Source: Desulforamulus hydrothermalis Lam5 = DSM 18033
GTDB taxonomy: Bacteria > Bacillota > Desulfotomaculia > Desulfotomaculales > Desulfotomaculaceae
Length of the DNA stretch: 64,000 bases
Direction: 5' to 3'
NCBI RefSeq assembly: GCF_000315365.1
Contig: NZ_CAOS01000003.1
Coordinates: 124,001-188,000 of the forward strand
Under the pieces are notes generated by a model. It made no database searches. It was not told where the DNA came from and was given only the letters and a program-made list of their open reading frames with translations. Made by a program: the position numbers and the translations under genes. Shown one piece after another: positions 42,009 to 51,615 of this stretch. The number at the start of each line of letters is the position of its first letter. Within the stretch, counting starts at the first letter, position 1.

Positions 42009-43043
42009 TTAAAACAGCGTTTTTTGTTCAACCTGGTGAGAACCCGTGTTTTGACAAGGGATTCCTAAGTGCCGGTAGGTTAAAGGAGTGACAATTCTGC
42101 CCCGGGGTGTCCGGGCAAGGAAACCCAACTGCATTAAAAAGGGTTCCAGTACATCTTCTACAGTATCTGCTTCTTCACTGATGGAGGCCGCCAGGGTGTC
42201 AAGCCCTACCGGTCCGCCATTAAACTTTTCAATAATGGTACGCAGCAGTTGCCGGTCGGTATGATCCAGACCAAGTGAGTCAACCTCAAAGAATTCCAAT
42301 GCCTCTGCCGCCACCGCTGCTGTAATTTCCCCCGCTGCCCTTACCTGAGCATAATCACGCACCCGTTTCAACAGGCGGTTGGCTATCCGGGGGGTACCCC
42401 GGGAACGCCGGGCAATTTCCTCAGCGCCTGATCTTTCAATGGCGACCCGAAGGATTCCGGCTGCCCGGGTAATGATCATGGCCAAATCTTCCGTACTGTA
42501 AAACTCCAGGCGGCTGATAATGCCAAAGCGATCCCTCAGCGGGGAAGCCAGCATGCCCGCCCGTGTAGTGGCACCGATAAGAGTAAACTTTGGTAATTCC
42601 AAGCGAATGGAACGAGCGCCGGGGCCCTTCCCCAACACAATATCCAAGGCAAAATCTTCCATGGCCGGATATAAGATTTCCTCCACCGACCGGCTTAAGC
42701 GGTGTATTTCGTCAATAAAAAGCACATCACCGGGGGCAAGGTTAGTAAGAATGGCAGCTAAATCCCCCTGCCTCTCAATGGCCGGGCCGGAAGTAATACG
42801 AATATTAACCCCCATTTCATTAGCAATAATGTTGCTCAAAGTGGTTTTGCCCAGACCTGGCGGGCCAAACAGCAGCACATGATCCAAGGGTTCCCCCCTT
42901 TGTTTAGCTGCTTGTACAAAGATGTCAATGGTTTCTTTTACTTTAGCCTGCCCAATGTATTCGCTTAATTTTTTCGGGCGCAAACTTGTTTCCAATTCAC
43001 TGTCTTCTAATTGTACTGACGCAGATAGCAATCTATCAATCAT
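42009..43043 (-). CDS. ruvB: Holliday junction branch migration ATPase RuvB
   Basis: Hexameric motor that drives branch migration with RuvA. It shows Walker [10 protein letters not shown] (about 60-68), Walker B DEIHRL (about 110), [18 protein letters not shown] (sensor 1) and a C-terminal winged helix ending [16 protein letters not shown]. The length is 344 aa. It lies 14 bases after ruvA. Confidence 0.98.
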   Translation of the reverse strand: MIDRLLSASVQLEDSELETSLRPKKLSEYIGQAKVKETIDIFVQAAKQRGEPLDHVLLFGPPGLGKTTLSNIIANEMGVNIRITSGPAIERQGDLAAILTNLAPGDVLFIDEIHRLSRSVEEILYPAMEDFALDIVLGKGPGARSIRLELPKFTLIGATTRAGMLASPLRDRFGIISRLEFYSTEDLAMIITRAAGILRVAIERSGAEEIARRSRGTPRIANRLLKRVRDYAQVRAAGEITAAVAAEALEFFEVDSLGLDHTDRQLLRTIIEKFNGGPVGLDTLAASISEEADTVEDVLEPFLMQLGFLARTPRGRIVTPLTYRHLGIPCQNTGSHQVEQKTLF

Positions 43044-43057
43044 GTTTTCCTCCCTGG

Positions 43058-43660
43058 TTATTTAATGGGCGCCAATACTTTTAATGCCTCTTTGATCAGG
43101 GTGGATACGTCTTTGGTTGCAGCCTTGGTCTGCACTCTGCCAACAGCCTCCCTGGCTTCTGTCTGGGCGTAACCCAGTGAAACCAAAGCAATCACCGCAT
43201 CTTCCGCTGTAAGGTCAGAGCCTGCGGTGTCTTGCGGGACAACCGTACCGGCGGATACAACAGGTACGGCCAACTTGTCTTTCAGTTCCAGTAAAATGCG
43301 CTGGGCAGTCTTTTTACCAACCCCCGGCACCTTGACCAGTTGATGAACATCCCCGCCGGCAATAACTGCCTGCAATTGTCCCGGCGGCAGGTGGGATACC
43401 ACTGCCAGAGCTACCTTAGGACCAACCCCGGCCACATTCAACAACGCCAGGAAACAATCGCGCTGCTCTTGATCAGCAAAACCGTACAGCTGTATACCGT
43501 CTTCCCTGACAGCCATATGGGCATACAGCTTTATTTCCTGTCCTAAAGCCGGCAGCCTGGTAGCGGCCGGCACATGCAAATAAAAGCCAATCCCCTGCAC
43601 CTCCAGCACGGCCCAGCCCGAGCCGCCGGCAGCCAGTTTGCCGCAAATGAAGTCAATCAT
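43058..43660 (-). CDS. ruvA: Holliday junction branch migration protein RuvA
   Basis: Tetrameric junction-binding protein. It has an N-terminal OB fold ([30 protein letters not shown]), the helix-hairpin-helix segments [17 protein letters not shown] and [23 protein letters not shown], and a C-terminal domain ([21 protein letters not shown]) that contacts RuvB. The length is 200 aa. It overlaps the end of ruvC by 8 bases. Confidence 0.97.
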   Translation of the reverse strand: MIDFICGKLAAGGSGWAVLEVQGIGFYLHVPAATRLPALGQEIKLYAHMAVREDGIQLYGFADQEQRDCFLALLNVAGVGPKVALAVVSHLPPGQLQAVIAGGDVHQLVKVPGVGKKTAQRILLELKDKLAVPVVSAGTVVPQDTAGSDLTAEDAVIALVSLGYAQTEAREAVGRVQTKAATKDVSTLIKEALKVLAPIK

Positions 43661-44153
43661 TTTTTATTTTTAGTCCTCCCGGCTTGGTACTCCAGTGAGC
43701 ATGGCAAATGGCAACCGCCAAAGCATCAGCCACGTCATCCGGTTGTGGAATCTCCTTTAAGGACAGCAGTGTCTTGACCATAAACTGAACCTGTTGTTTT
43801 GCCGCCTTGCCATAGCCGGTAACTGCTTGTTTTACTTGCAAGGGTGTGTACTCAGCTACCGGAATACCTGCATTAGCTCCGGCCAACAGGGCAATGCCCC
43901 GGGCATGCCCCACTGCCAAAGCAGTGCGGGTGTTTTTATTAAAAAATAACTGCTCCACCGCCATAAACTCAGGTCGGTAGCTGTTAATAATTTCCTGCAG
44001 GCCCTGGTAAAGCCTTTGCAATCTTATCTCCGGCGAAAGATCCGGGCTTGTTCTGAGGCAGCTGTAAGCAATGGGCCGATAGCTGTTTCCCAAGTATTCC
44101 ACCAAACCAAAACCGGTTATGGCAGTGCCTGGGTCAATGCCTAAAATAATCAT
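43653..44153 (-). CDS. ruvC: crossover junction endodeoxyribonuclease RuvC
   Basis: Resolves Holliday junctions. The acidic catalytic residues lie in [14 protein letters not shown] (Asp near 7), MAVEQLFF (Glu near 67) and [14 protein letters not shown] (Asp near 138-141). The length is 166 aa. Operon: ruvC-ruvA-ruvB. Confidence 0.97.
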   Translation of the reverse strand: MIILGIDPGTAITGFGLVEYLGNSYRPIAYSCLRTSPDLSPEIRLQRLYQGLQEIINSYRPEFMAVEQLFFNKNTRTALAVGHARGIALLAGANAGIPVAEYTPLQVKQAVTGYGKAAKQQVQFMVKTLLSLKEIPQPDDVADALAVAICHAHWSTKPGGLKIKND

Positions 44154-44250
44154 TTTGGCCTCCTAATAATATTAGCTGCCAATATTATACTACAAACTTC
44201 TGTTCTGTAGGAAATAAATTAAAAATAAATAACTCTTGAATCAAGGGTCG

Positions 44251-44868
44251 TTAGTCCTGCATTTCATCCAGGTTTTCTAAAATGGCATTGAGTGCTTCTT
44301 CATTGGCAAATTCCAGCTCATAGCGGAGTTTAGCCTGTGTTTCCGGTGTCATCCGGTGATATTCCATAGCCTGCTGTAGCTTTACCTGAAAGGCTGCCGA
44401 GAGACTTGACATAGGAAAAGACCGTTCTACTTTGAGCAATTTGTGCTGATAGCCCAAGGGACCCTGGTATACCGCCAAATAATTGTTATGAATACCTAAA
44501 TGCCGGAAAGAACGGTGATAACTGCAAAAGTCGTTAACTTTTTGTTTAACCAGCGCTTGGTCCTTAAATATTTCTGTTGTATATTCAGAACCGTTATAAG
44601 CATCCTGTAATTCCCGAGCCGTCTTAATTCCCAAAGAAGCCGCCGTTTTTCTGGCCGTTTCTTCACTGTCACCACACAAATATATTTTTTCTTCCTTAAT
44701 AACAAAATCCGCCGGCAGAGTGGCCTGAACCTGCTGGGCAAAAACTTGCAGCACAGACAGAACAGCACCGCTGTCTGCTTGCTGTACACGGCCGCCCATA
44801 ATCAAAATTCCCAACAACACTGCGCCCATCACACCGCCTGCCGCAATCCAGACAAATCTCAGCAACAT
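44251..44868 (-). CDS. BofC-like protein (forespore regulator C-terminal domain)
   Basis: 205-aa protein with one N-terminal membrane segment (WIAAGGVMGAVLLGILIMGG) and an exported C-terminal part. The end (NNYLAVYQGPLGYQHKLLKVERSFPMSSL...) resembles the BofC C-terminal domain. In Bacillus, BofC is a forespore protein that restrains sigma-K activation, and bofC lies beside ruvAB, which supports the call. The similarity is limited, so the function is inferred. The start is ATG 44868, 8 bases after AAGGAG. Confidence 0.6.
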   Translation of the reverse strand: MLLRFVWIAAGGVMGAVLLGILIMGGRVQQADSGAVLSVLQVFAQQVQATLPADFVIKEEKIYLCGDSEETARKTAASLGIKTARELQDAYNGSEYTTEIFKDQALVKQKVNDFCSYHRSFRHLGIHNNYLAVYQGPLGYQHKLLKVERSFPMSSLSAAFQVKLQQAMEYHRMTPETQAKLRYELEFANEEALNAILENLDEMQD

Positions 44869-44923
44869 ACTAACCACTCCTTCAAATGGCTAGTATTGCC
44901 AATTTAACTGGGATTATACCTGA

Positions 44924-44950
44924 AGAAATAAAAACCGGGCAGCACCCGGT
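44924..44950 (-). terminator. intrinsic terminator of yebC
   Basis: Minus strand ACCGGG-TGCTG-CCCGGT followed by TTTTATTTC, 8 bases past the yebC stop. Confidence 0.88.
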
Positions 44951-44958
44951 TTCAAAAC

Positions 44959-45690
44959 TTAATCAGCCAGTTCAAAATTAGTGTACACCGCTTGCACATC
45001 GTCGTTATCTTCCAGCAAGTCAATCATTCTAACCATCTTCTCGGCCTCTTCCCCTTGCAGCTTAACTGTGGTTTGGGGCACCATGGCAATTTCCGCATCC
45101 GCCACGGGAATTCCCTGTTCAATAAAGGCAGTCTTAACGTTTGCAAAATCTTCCGGTGCGGAAATCACTTCAAAGCTGTCTTCTTCCACCTTGACATCCT
45201 CTGCACCGGCCTCCACCGCAAGCAGCATAATATCATCTTCACTGATGCCGGTCTCCTGGCGGTCAATAATAATGATTCCTTTTTCTTTAAACAACCAGCT
45301 GACACAGCCTGACTCACCAAGATTGCCACCGTGCTTTGATAAAATATGTCGCACTTCCCCGGCGGTGCGATTACGGTTATCAGTGGCAACATAAAGTAAA
45401 ATAGCGGCACCGCCCGGTCCGTATCCTTCGTAAGTAAATTCTTCGAACTGGGTACCCTCGCCGCCGCCGGCACCCTTTTGAATGGCTCGCTGTATATTTT
45501 CATTAGGAATATTAGCCGCTTTAGCCTTTTCAATGGCAGCTTTCAACCGCATGTTGCCGGCCGGATCAGGACCGCCGTTTCTCGCTGCAATAATAATTTC
45601 TTTAGATATTTTAGTAAAAATTTTACCTCGTTGAGCATCAATTTTGGCTTTTTTGCGCTTGATCGTGGACCATTTGGAATGACCTGACAT
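44959..45690 (-). CDS. yebC: YebC/PmpR family DNA-binding / translation factor
   Basis: 243-aa member of the YebC family, described both as a transcription regulator and as a factor easing translation of proline stretches. The family marks are complete: MSGHSKWSTIKRKKAKIDAQRGKIF, NIPNENIQRAIQKGAGG, YEGYGPGGAAILLYVATDNRNRT and GCVSWLFKEKGII. It is monocistronic between two terminators. Confidence 0.96.
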   Translation of the reverse strand: MSGHSKWSTIKRKKAKIDAQRGKIFTKISKEIIIAARNGGPDPAGNMRLKAAIEKAKAANIPNENIQRAIQKGAGGGEGTQFEEFTYEGYGPGGAAILLYVATDNRNRTAGEVRHILSKHGGNLGESGCVSWLFKEKGIIIIDRQETGISEDDIMLLAVEAGAEDVKVEEDSFEVISAPEDFANVKTAFIEQGIPVADAEIAMVPQTTVKLQGEEAEKMVRMIDLLEDNDDVQAVYTNFELAD

Positions 45691-45707
45691 AAAAACACCT
45701 CACTCTT

Positions 45708-45752
45708 GAAAAAAGCCCGGTTCATTCCGGACCTTACCGGATGAACCCAGCT
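45708..45752 (-). terminator. intrinsic terminator of nadE
   Basis: Minus strand GGGTTCAT-CCGG pairs with CCGG-AATGAACC, with AAAGC and GCTTT at the base, followed by CTTTTTTC. It lies 34 bases past the nadE stop and just before yebC. Confidence 0.85.
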
Positions 45753-45785
45753 TTTATCACATTTCTGTTAATTTTTTATGTATAG

Positions 45786-46511
45786 TTAGAACTCCGGCGG
45801 CATGGGTGGCATAAATCTTTTATGAGCTCGTTTTCTTTCTAAAGTTTGAATGGTTTTCTTGACCGTTTCGGAAGCTTCGCCGGTAAGAATATAATGATCA
45901 AGATCTTGATAAGTAATACCCATTTCTTGCTCATCGCAGTGTCCAAACCACAAACCGGCTGAAGGCGCCTTATCAATTATTCGCTGAGGAATGCCTAATT
46001 CTTTAGCCAGTTCCTTCACCTGAAATTTAACTAAGTTGGCAATTGGCAACAAATCTACGCCACCATCACCATATTTAGTATAATGGCCTACTACCAGTTC
46101 AGCCCGGTTGCTGGTACCTACCACCAGATAATTATGTCTGGCGGCCAGATAATACAGGGTAATCATTCTTAGGCGCGGTTTTATATTGGCAATTGCCAGA
46201 TCGCAACTGTATAAGTCATAGTCTTGACCGGTAAAACGCCGCACAAACCAATCAAAAGGTTCATTAAGGTTTATCTCCTGATAGGGCACCGCCAATGTTT
46301 CTGCCACCAATTTGGCATCCTCAGCATCTTGCGGATTGCTGTAACACGGCATAATTACACCTAATACGTGATCCGGAAAAGCTTTTTTGCAAAGCGCAGC
46401 TACACAGGCAGAATCAATGCCACCGCTTAAACCAATTACCGCTCCCCGGGCACCCGCCTTTAACACTTCCTGCTTAATCCACTGTGTTAGTTTGTCAGCT
46501 AACTCCTTCAT
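45786..46511 (-). CDS. nadE: NH3-dependent NAD+ synthetase
   Basis: Amidates nicotinate adenine dinucleotide to NAD+ with ammonia. The P-loop-like GLSGGIDSACVAALC lies near residue 28. VVGTSNRAELVVGHYTKYGDGGVDLLPIANLVK (about 130-162) and KAPSAGLWFG complete the active site. No glutaminase domain is present. The length is 241 aa, starting at ATG 46511; GGGGAGG is 12 bases upstream, slightly far. Confidence 0.95.
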   Translation of the reverse strand: MKELADKLTQWIKQEVLKAGARGAVIGLSGGIDSACVAALCKKAFPDHVLGVIMPCYSNPQDAEDAKLVAETLAVPYQEINLNEPFDWFVRRFTGQDYDLYSCDLAIANIKPRLRMITLYYLAARHNYLVVGTSNRAELVVGHYTKYGDGGVDLLPIANLVKFQVKELAKELGIPQRIIDKAPSAGLWFGHCDEQEMGITYQDLDHYILTGEASETVKKTIQTLERKRAHKRFMPPMPPEF

Positions 46512-47144
46512 AATTATTGACAAGCCTCCCCAGGCCATTAATAAATTCATAATATCACAACTGCAGCACCAGGCGCAAACTAAAACAGCTTGATGAAAAA
46601 CTTCACAAAAAGCCTTTGTTTCAACTAATAAATTATCACTATTGTCTGATTTTTAATTAAATTTTTAATAGTAAATTTAGTTATACTATATTGTTAATTT
46701 GTGCAATTTATTAGACGTTTTTGTTTTGCATTTGATATTCTTTAATTGACAAGGAAATATTTGCATGCTTATAATATATTCAGAATCTTTCACATTTAAT
46801 TAAAATTTAGGCAAAAATTTGTAATTATTATATATTTTAATGCATTTTGGGAGTATTTGAAGGCTGATTGGCAGGTTTAGAATAGTAAGATTTGACTAAT
46901 TATTATATAATTAATTTGTCTAGTTAATTGTCTAAAAATAAAAACAAGATGTTCAATTTTGGCTATTTAGGGAAAGTTAAGTTTTCACTCCAAATAGTTA
47001 AATTATTTAATGAAAATTAACACTTTCCTTTTTATTTTTCTTGTATAGTTTTGCTTTTTTAGAAAAGGGGTGATGGCTGACAATTGTCACAAACTACGGT
47101 CTGTTATGAGGTTATTAGGGGCTTTCTACACCAAAGGGGGTTTT
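46512..47144. other. AT-rich divergent intergenic region between nadE and hydrogenase operon 1
   Basis: About 630 bases with no gene. From about 46600 to 47060 the sequence is very AT-rich, far below its GC-rich neighbours. It contains a near-consensus promoter (46746-46775) and several short palindromic AT motifs, for example near 46900. It must hold the control region for the plus-strand hydrogenase operon and probably for nadE. Confidence 0.7.
46746..46775 (+). promoter_or_regulatory. sigma-A type promoter upstream of hydrogenase operon 1
   Basis: TTGACA (46746-46751), 18-base spacer, TATAAT (46770-46775): both hexamers are perfect. The expected start near 46783 would leave a leader of about 360 bases before the first gene, so another promoter nearer to it cannot be excluded. 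Confidence 0.75.
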
Positions 47145-47636
47145 ATGATGGAAAACAGAGAGATAAAATTTTTAAAGTTACAGCAAATAATTGATGCCCA
47201 TGAAGGCAAGGTTTCTCACTTAATTGCCATTCTGCAAGAAACTCAGGCAGAATACGGTTATCTGCCAAAAGAAGCACTGACGTACATAGCCACGGCTATG
47301 GGAATTTCCCCTGCCACTGTTCTGGGGGTGGCAACTTTTTATGCCCAGTTTTCTCTCATACCTAAAGGCAAATACGTTATCCGGGTTTGCGACGGTACCG
47401 CCTGTCATGTGCGCGGCTCCGAACCCATCATGATGGCACTGCGTAAAGAGTTGTCCCTTACGCCTGACAACCCCACTACCAGCGACCTGATGTTTACCGT
47501 GGAAACCGTTTCCTGTTTGGGTGCCTGCGGATTGGCCCCGGTTGTGGTTGCTGATGAAGAAGTTCACGGGCAAATGACACCGGATGGCATAGTGGAGATT
47601 GTCAGAAAATTAGCTAAGTCTAACAGTGAAAACTAA
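47145..47636 (+). CDS. hydC: NADH-linked [FeFe] hydrogenase subunit, NuoE-like (operon 1)
   Basis: 163-aa thioredoxin-fold [2Fe-2S] subunit, like NuoE of complex I and HydC of the trimeric bifurcating hydrogenase. The cluster cysteines are CDGTACHVRG (C-x4-C, about 85-90) and CLGACGLAP (C-x3-C, about 126-130). ATG codons at 47145 and 47148 both follow GGGGG. It is the first gene of the operon, 12 bases before hydB. Confidence 0.92.
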   Translation: MMENREIKFLKLQQIIDAHEGKVSHLIAILQETQAEYGYLPKEALTYIATAMGISPATVLGVATFYAQFSLIPKGKYVIRVCDGTACHVRGSEPIMMALRKELSLTPDNPTTSDLMFTVETVSCLGACGLAPVVVADEEVHGQMTPDGIVEIVRKLAKSNSEN

Positions 47637-47648
47637 GGGGGGCCATCA

Positions 47649-49529
47649 ATGCTTAAATCACGTGAAGATTTATATAAGCTGCAACAAAAAGCGAAGGCTG
47701 CACTGGCCGAACAAACCATGCGCATTTTGGTCTGTGCCGGTACCGGCTGTGTGGCCAACGGTTCGTTAAAAGTATATGAGCGCTTAAAAAACTTGGTGGC
47801 TGAACATGGCTTACTGGCAGAAGTTGACCTGGTTAAGGATGTCAGTCATGAAGGTATCGGCGTCAACATCAGCGGCTGTCATGGTTTCTGCCAGTTGGGT
47901 CCGCTGGTGCGTTTTGAACCCTCCGGTTTGCTTTACTGCAAGGTTCAGCCGGAGGATTGTGCCGAAATCGTTGAAACTACTATTATCAACAACAGCGTGG
48001 TTGAACGTTTGCTTTATCAGGATCCCAACAGCGGGGAAAAAGTTAAAACACAGGATGAAATTCCTTTTTATAAACGTCAGGTAAGAGTTACATTAAAAGA
48101 GTGCGGACGTATTAACCCGGACGATATTAATGACTACATTGCCCATGACGGGTACCAGGCTATTGCCAAAATACTTGAGGGCATGAAACCCGAAGATGTC
48201 ATAAAAGAAGTGACTGATTCCGGACTGCGCGGTCGCGGCGGCGGCGGCTTTCCTACCGGTCGCAAATGGTCCTTTGCCGCCTCGCAACCGGGCCCTAAAA
48301 AATACGTTATCTGCAACGGTGATGAAGGCGACCCGGGTGCATTCATGGATCGTTCCGTAATGGAAGGCAACCCGCACTCAGTACTGGAAGGTATGATGAT
48401 TGCCGGTTTCGCCATTGGGGCAGACGAAGGTTATATTTATGCCCGGGCAGAATACCCGCTGGCCATTAAGCGCATGCGCAAGGCCATCGCTGATGCGGAA
48501 GCCCTGGGATTGCTGGGCAACCGGGTTTTAGGCTCTGATTTTAGTTTTAAAATTCACATTAAAGAAGGTGCCGGTGCTTTTGTTTGCGGTGAGGAAACAG
48601 CGTTAATTGCTTCTATTGAAGGCGAACGCGGCATGCCTCGGCCCCGCCCCCCCTTCCCGGCTGTCAAAGGTTTATGGGGTTGCCCCACTATTATTAATAA
48701 CGTTGAAACACTGGCTAACCTGCCCGCCATTATTAATAACGGCGCCAACTGGTTCAGAAGTTTCGGTACACCAAACAGCGCCGGCACAAAAACCTTTGCC
48801 CTGGCCGGTCAAATTCAGAACACAGGTTTAGTGGAAGTCCCCATGGGTATGACCCTGCGGGAAATTGTGTTTGATATCGGCGGCGGTTTACGGGAAGGCA
48901 AAAAATATAAATCTGTACAAATCGGCGGACCCTCCGGCGGTTGCTTAACTGAAGATAAACTGGATCTTCCTTTGGATTATGATGAGCTCATGAAGGTAGG
49001 CGCTATGATTGGCTCCGGCGGTCTGGTTGTCATGGGCGAGGATACCTGTATGGTTGAAACTGCCAAATTCTTTATGGGTTTTGTCCAAAACGAATCCTGC
49101 GGTAAATGTGTTCCCTGCCGTGAGGGTACCAAACAAATGTTAGCTTTGTTGACCAAGATTACCGAGGGTAAGGGTACCGAGGAGGATCTGGCGCTGCTGG
49201 AAGAATTAGCGCAAAATGTTAAAGACGGTTCCCTCTGCGGCCTGGGCAAAACCGCCCCGAACCCGGTTCTTACCACTCTCCGTTACTTCCGCCATGAGTA
49301 TGTTGCCCATGTACGGGATAAGAAGTGTCCGGCCGGCGCTTGCCAGGCTTTAAAAGAATACTATATTGATCCTGCTAAATGCAAAGGCTGCACAGTATGT
49401 GCCAGGGTTTGTCCGGCCGGTGCCATTACCGGAGATAAGAAGCAGCCCCATGTCATTAATGTGGATCTTTGCCTGAAGTGCGGTGCCTGCATGGAAAAAT
49501 GCAAATTTGGTTCCATTATTATCAGATAA
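47649..49529 (+). CDS. hydB: NADH-linked [FeFe] hydrogenase flavoprotein subunit HydB (operon 1)
   Basis: 626-aa NuoF-type subunit that binds FMN and NAD(H). An N-terminal thioredoxin-like [2Fe-2S] domain (CAGTGC... GCHGFC, about 26-85) is followed by the NuoF core with GLRGRGGGGFPTGRKW (about 190) and CNGDEGDPGAFMDR. The [4Fe-4S] cysteines ESCGKCVPCREG lie near 482. The C-terminus is a 2x[4Fe-4S] ferredoxin (CKGCTVCARVCPAGAI ... CLKCGACMEKCKFG, about 577-622). This is the same plan as Thermotoga HydB. It lacks nothing expected. Confidence 0.95.
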   Translation: MLKSREDLYKLQQKAKAALAEQTMRILVCAGTGCVANGSLKVYERLKNLVAEHGLLAEVDLVKDVSHEGIGVNISGCHGFCQLGPLVRFEPSGLLYCKVQPEDCAEIVETTIINNSVVERLLYQDPNSGEKVKTQDEIPFYKRQVRVTLKECGRINPDDINDYIAHDGYQAIAKILEGMKPEDVIKEVTDSGLRGRGGGGFPTGRKWSFAASQPGPKKYVICNGDEGDPGAFMDRSVMEGNPHSVLEGMMIAGFAIGADEGYIYARAEYPLAIKRMRKAIADAEALGLLGNRVLGSDFSFKIHIKEGAGAFVCGEETALIASIEGERGMPRPRPPFPAVKGLWGCPTIINNVETLANLPAIINNGANWFRSFGTPNSAGTKTFALAGQIQNTGLVEVPMGMTLREIVFDIGGGLREGKKYKSVQIGGPSGGCLTEDKLDLPLDYDELMKVGAMIGSGGLVVMGEDTCMVETAKFFMGFVQNESCGKCVPCREGTKQMLALLTKITEGKGTEEDLALLEELAQNVKDGSLCGLGKTAPNPVLTTLRYFRHEYVAHVRDKKCPAGACQALKEYYIDPAKCKGCTVCARVCPAGAITGDKKQPHVINVDLCLKCGACMEKCKFGSIIIR

Positions 49530-49566
49530 CTATTGGAATATTTAGTTAGTGAAAGGGTGTGACGTG

Positions 49567-51543
49567 ATGAGTGGTAAAATAACCATTAACGGACAAGTAA
49601 TAGACTTTACCGATGAGAAGAACATTTTATCCGTAGCACGCAAGGCCGGTATCGAAATACCTACCCTGTGCTATCATCCGGAATTAACCATTGCCGGCGC
49701 CTGCCGCCTGTGCGTAGTGGAAATTGAGCGCATGGGTATTCAGGCTTCCTGTTCTACCGCTCCGGTGGACGGAATGGTCGTCTACACTAATTCCGAGCGT
49801 GTTAACAGAGTGCGCAAAATGGTTTTGGAACTGCTGTTGGCCAATCACGACCGCGAGTGCACCACCTGCGAATCCAGCGGTGCCTGCAAGCTGCAAAAGT
49901 ATGCCAGTGATTACGGCATTAAGCGCCTGCGCTATCCCGGCCGCACTGCACCGGCACCGCTGGACACCTCCAGCCTGTCGGTGGTTCGGGATCCCAACAA
50001 ATGTATTTTGTGCGGCCTTTGCGTCAGGGTGTGCAAAGAAATCCAGGGCATCGGTGTTTGGGACTTTAAAAACCGCGGTTCCCGCACTGAAATAGTGGCT
50101 GCCATGGACCAACCCTTGGCTGAGTCCGCTTGCATTAACTGCGGCCAGTGTATAGCTGTTTGTCCCTGTGGCGCTTTAACTTCAAATTCTACTGCCATTG
50201 ACGAAGTATGGGCAGCAATCCGGAACCCCAAGAAAACCGTCATTTGCCAGATTGCCCCGGCGCCCCGGGCTGCCCTGGGCGAGGAGTTTGGCCTTGGCTC
50301 TGTTGATGTAACCAAAAAAATTGTAGCAGCTTTACGCAAAATCGGTTTTGACAAAGTTTTTGACACCGTCTTTACCGCTGATATGACCACCATTGAAGAA
50401 GCCAACGAATTTCTCAGCCGGCTGGTGAAAGGTGAAAAGTTGCCGCTTTTTACCTCATGCTGCCCCGGCTGGGTCAAATATGCCGAACAATTCCATCCGG
50501 AACTGTTAAATAATTTATCTTCCTGCCGCTCGCCGCAGCAAATGTTTGGCTCGCTATTAAAGAAAAAATATGCCAAAGAACTAGGCATTGCACCACAAGA
50601 CATGTTTGTGGTATCCATCATGCCCTGTACCGCTAAGAAATACGAAGCCAAACGGCCGGAATTTATGACTGAAGGCGCTTATGACGTGGACGCTGTTTTA
50701 ACAACCGTCGAAGCAGCCCGCATGTTCAGAGAAGCCGGCATCATTTTCAGTTCCCTGGCGGATTCGGAGTTTGACCAACCCATGCAACAGGCTACCGGCT
50801 CCGGTGTTTTGTTTGGTACAACCGGCGGCGTGATGGAATCTGTAGTAAGATATGTTGCAGGCAAAATGCTGAATGCCGAAGGGCGGGTTGACGTTGAATT
50901 TACCAGAGGCATGGAAAACACTAAGATAGCCGGCATCAATGTCGGTGAACACAAATTAACGCTGGCCGTAGTTAACGGTTTAGCTGCCGCAGAAGAATTG
51001 ATCAAGAAAATTCAGAGCGGACAAATTGAGGTACATGCCGTTGAAGTTATGGCTTGTCCGGGAGGCTGCGTCGGCGGCGGCGGACAGCCCTTCGTTAACG
51101 ATCAGGAACACCGCCTGGCTCGCGCCAAGGAAATTTATAATATTGATGCCCAGCTGGAATTGCATAAGGCTCAGGACAATGAAGACCTGGAAAATATTTT
51201 CCAAAAATATTGGGGTGGTTGCTGCAACCATGAAACCCATCATGATTTGCACACCCATTACCAGCCTAAAAAACGTATAGTCGGCAACGAAATCCTCATT
51301 AAAGACGGGACAGGCCCGGAGATTACCGTTTGCCTGGGCGAAGGTTGCTTAAAGAAAGGCTCTCTGGCTGTAGTGGAAAAACTGCTGCCCTTTCCGGTTA
51401 AATTGAAAGGCGTTTTCTGCCTTGAACACTGCGGCAACGGCGTATCCGTTAAAATAAACGGCCAAATACAAAACGTCGAACCGGATAATGTACTGGCTTT
51501 CATCAAAGCCAACTGCGGCTGCAACTGCAGTAGCTGTTCATAA
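49567..51543 (+). CDS. hydA: [FeFe] hydrogenase catalytic subunit HydA (operon 1)
   Basis: 658-aa enzyme reducing protons or oxidising H2. In order: an N-terminal [2Fe-2S] domain (CYHPE ... CRLC), a His-Cys cluster (NHDRECTTCESSGACK), 2x[4Fe-4S] (CILCGLCVRVCKE ... CINCGQCIAVCPCG), and the H-cluster domain with TSCCPGW (about 296), MPCTAKK (about 352) and EVMACPGGCVGGGG (about 494). After a His/Cys-rich linker comes an extra [2Fe-2S]-like domain (CLGEGC about 588, CLEHC about 617), ending in a cysteine-rich tail CGCNCSSCS. The start is ATG 49567 with AAAGGGTG. No maturase (hydE/F/G) lies in the window. Confidence 0.96.
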   Translation: MSGKITINGQVIDFTDEKNILSVARKAGIEIPTLCYHPELTIAGACRLCVVEIERMGIQASCSTAPVDGMVVYTNSERVNRVRKMVLELLLANHDRECTTCESSGACKLQKYASDYGIKRLRYPGRTAPAPLDTSSLSVVRDPNKCILCGLCVRVCKEIQGIGVWDFKNRGSRTEIVAAMDQPLAESACINCGQCIAVCPCGALTSNSTAIDEVWAAIRNPKKTVICQIAPAPRAALGEEFGLGSVDVTKKIVAALRKIGFDKVFDTVFTADMTTIEEANEFLSRLVKGEKLPLFTSCCPGWVKYAEQFHPELLNNLSSCRSPQQMFGSLLKKKYAKELGIAPQDMFVVSIMPCTAKKYEAKRPEFMTEGAYDVDAVLTTVEAARMFREAGIIFSSLADSEFDQPMQQATGSGVLFGTTGGVMESVVRYVAGKMLNAEGRVDVEFTRGMENTKIAGINVGEHKLTLAVVNGLAAAEELIKKIQSGQIEVHAVEVMACPGGCVGGGGQPFVNDQEHRLARAKEIYNIDAQLELHKAQDNEDLENIFQKYWGGCCNHETHHDLHTHYQPKKRIVGNEILIKDGTGPEITVCLGEGCLKKGSLAVVEKLLPFPVKLKGVFCLEHCGNGVSVKINGQIQNVEPDNVLAFIKANCGCNCSSCS

Positions 51544-51557
51544 GTTTTGATACTCTG

Positions 51558-51587
51558 GGTGCTGACAGTAGTTAGCACCTTTTTTTT
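51558..51587 (+). terminator. intrinsic terminator of hydrogenase operon 1
   Basis: GGTGCTGAC-AGTA-GTTAGCACC (9 pairs with one G-U) followed by T7, 14 bases past the hydA stop. The next gene starts only 28 bases later. Confidence 0.9.
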
Positions 51588-51615
51588 ATGTTAAAATATG
51601 TTTGGTGATGTCATT

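Noticed and set aside
46688-46706. Rex-type operator TTGTTAATTTGTGCAA
   Set aside because: Only the outer three bases on each side are symmetric; it is too weak in an AT-rich region.
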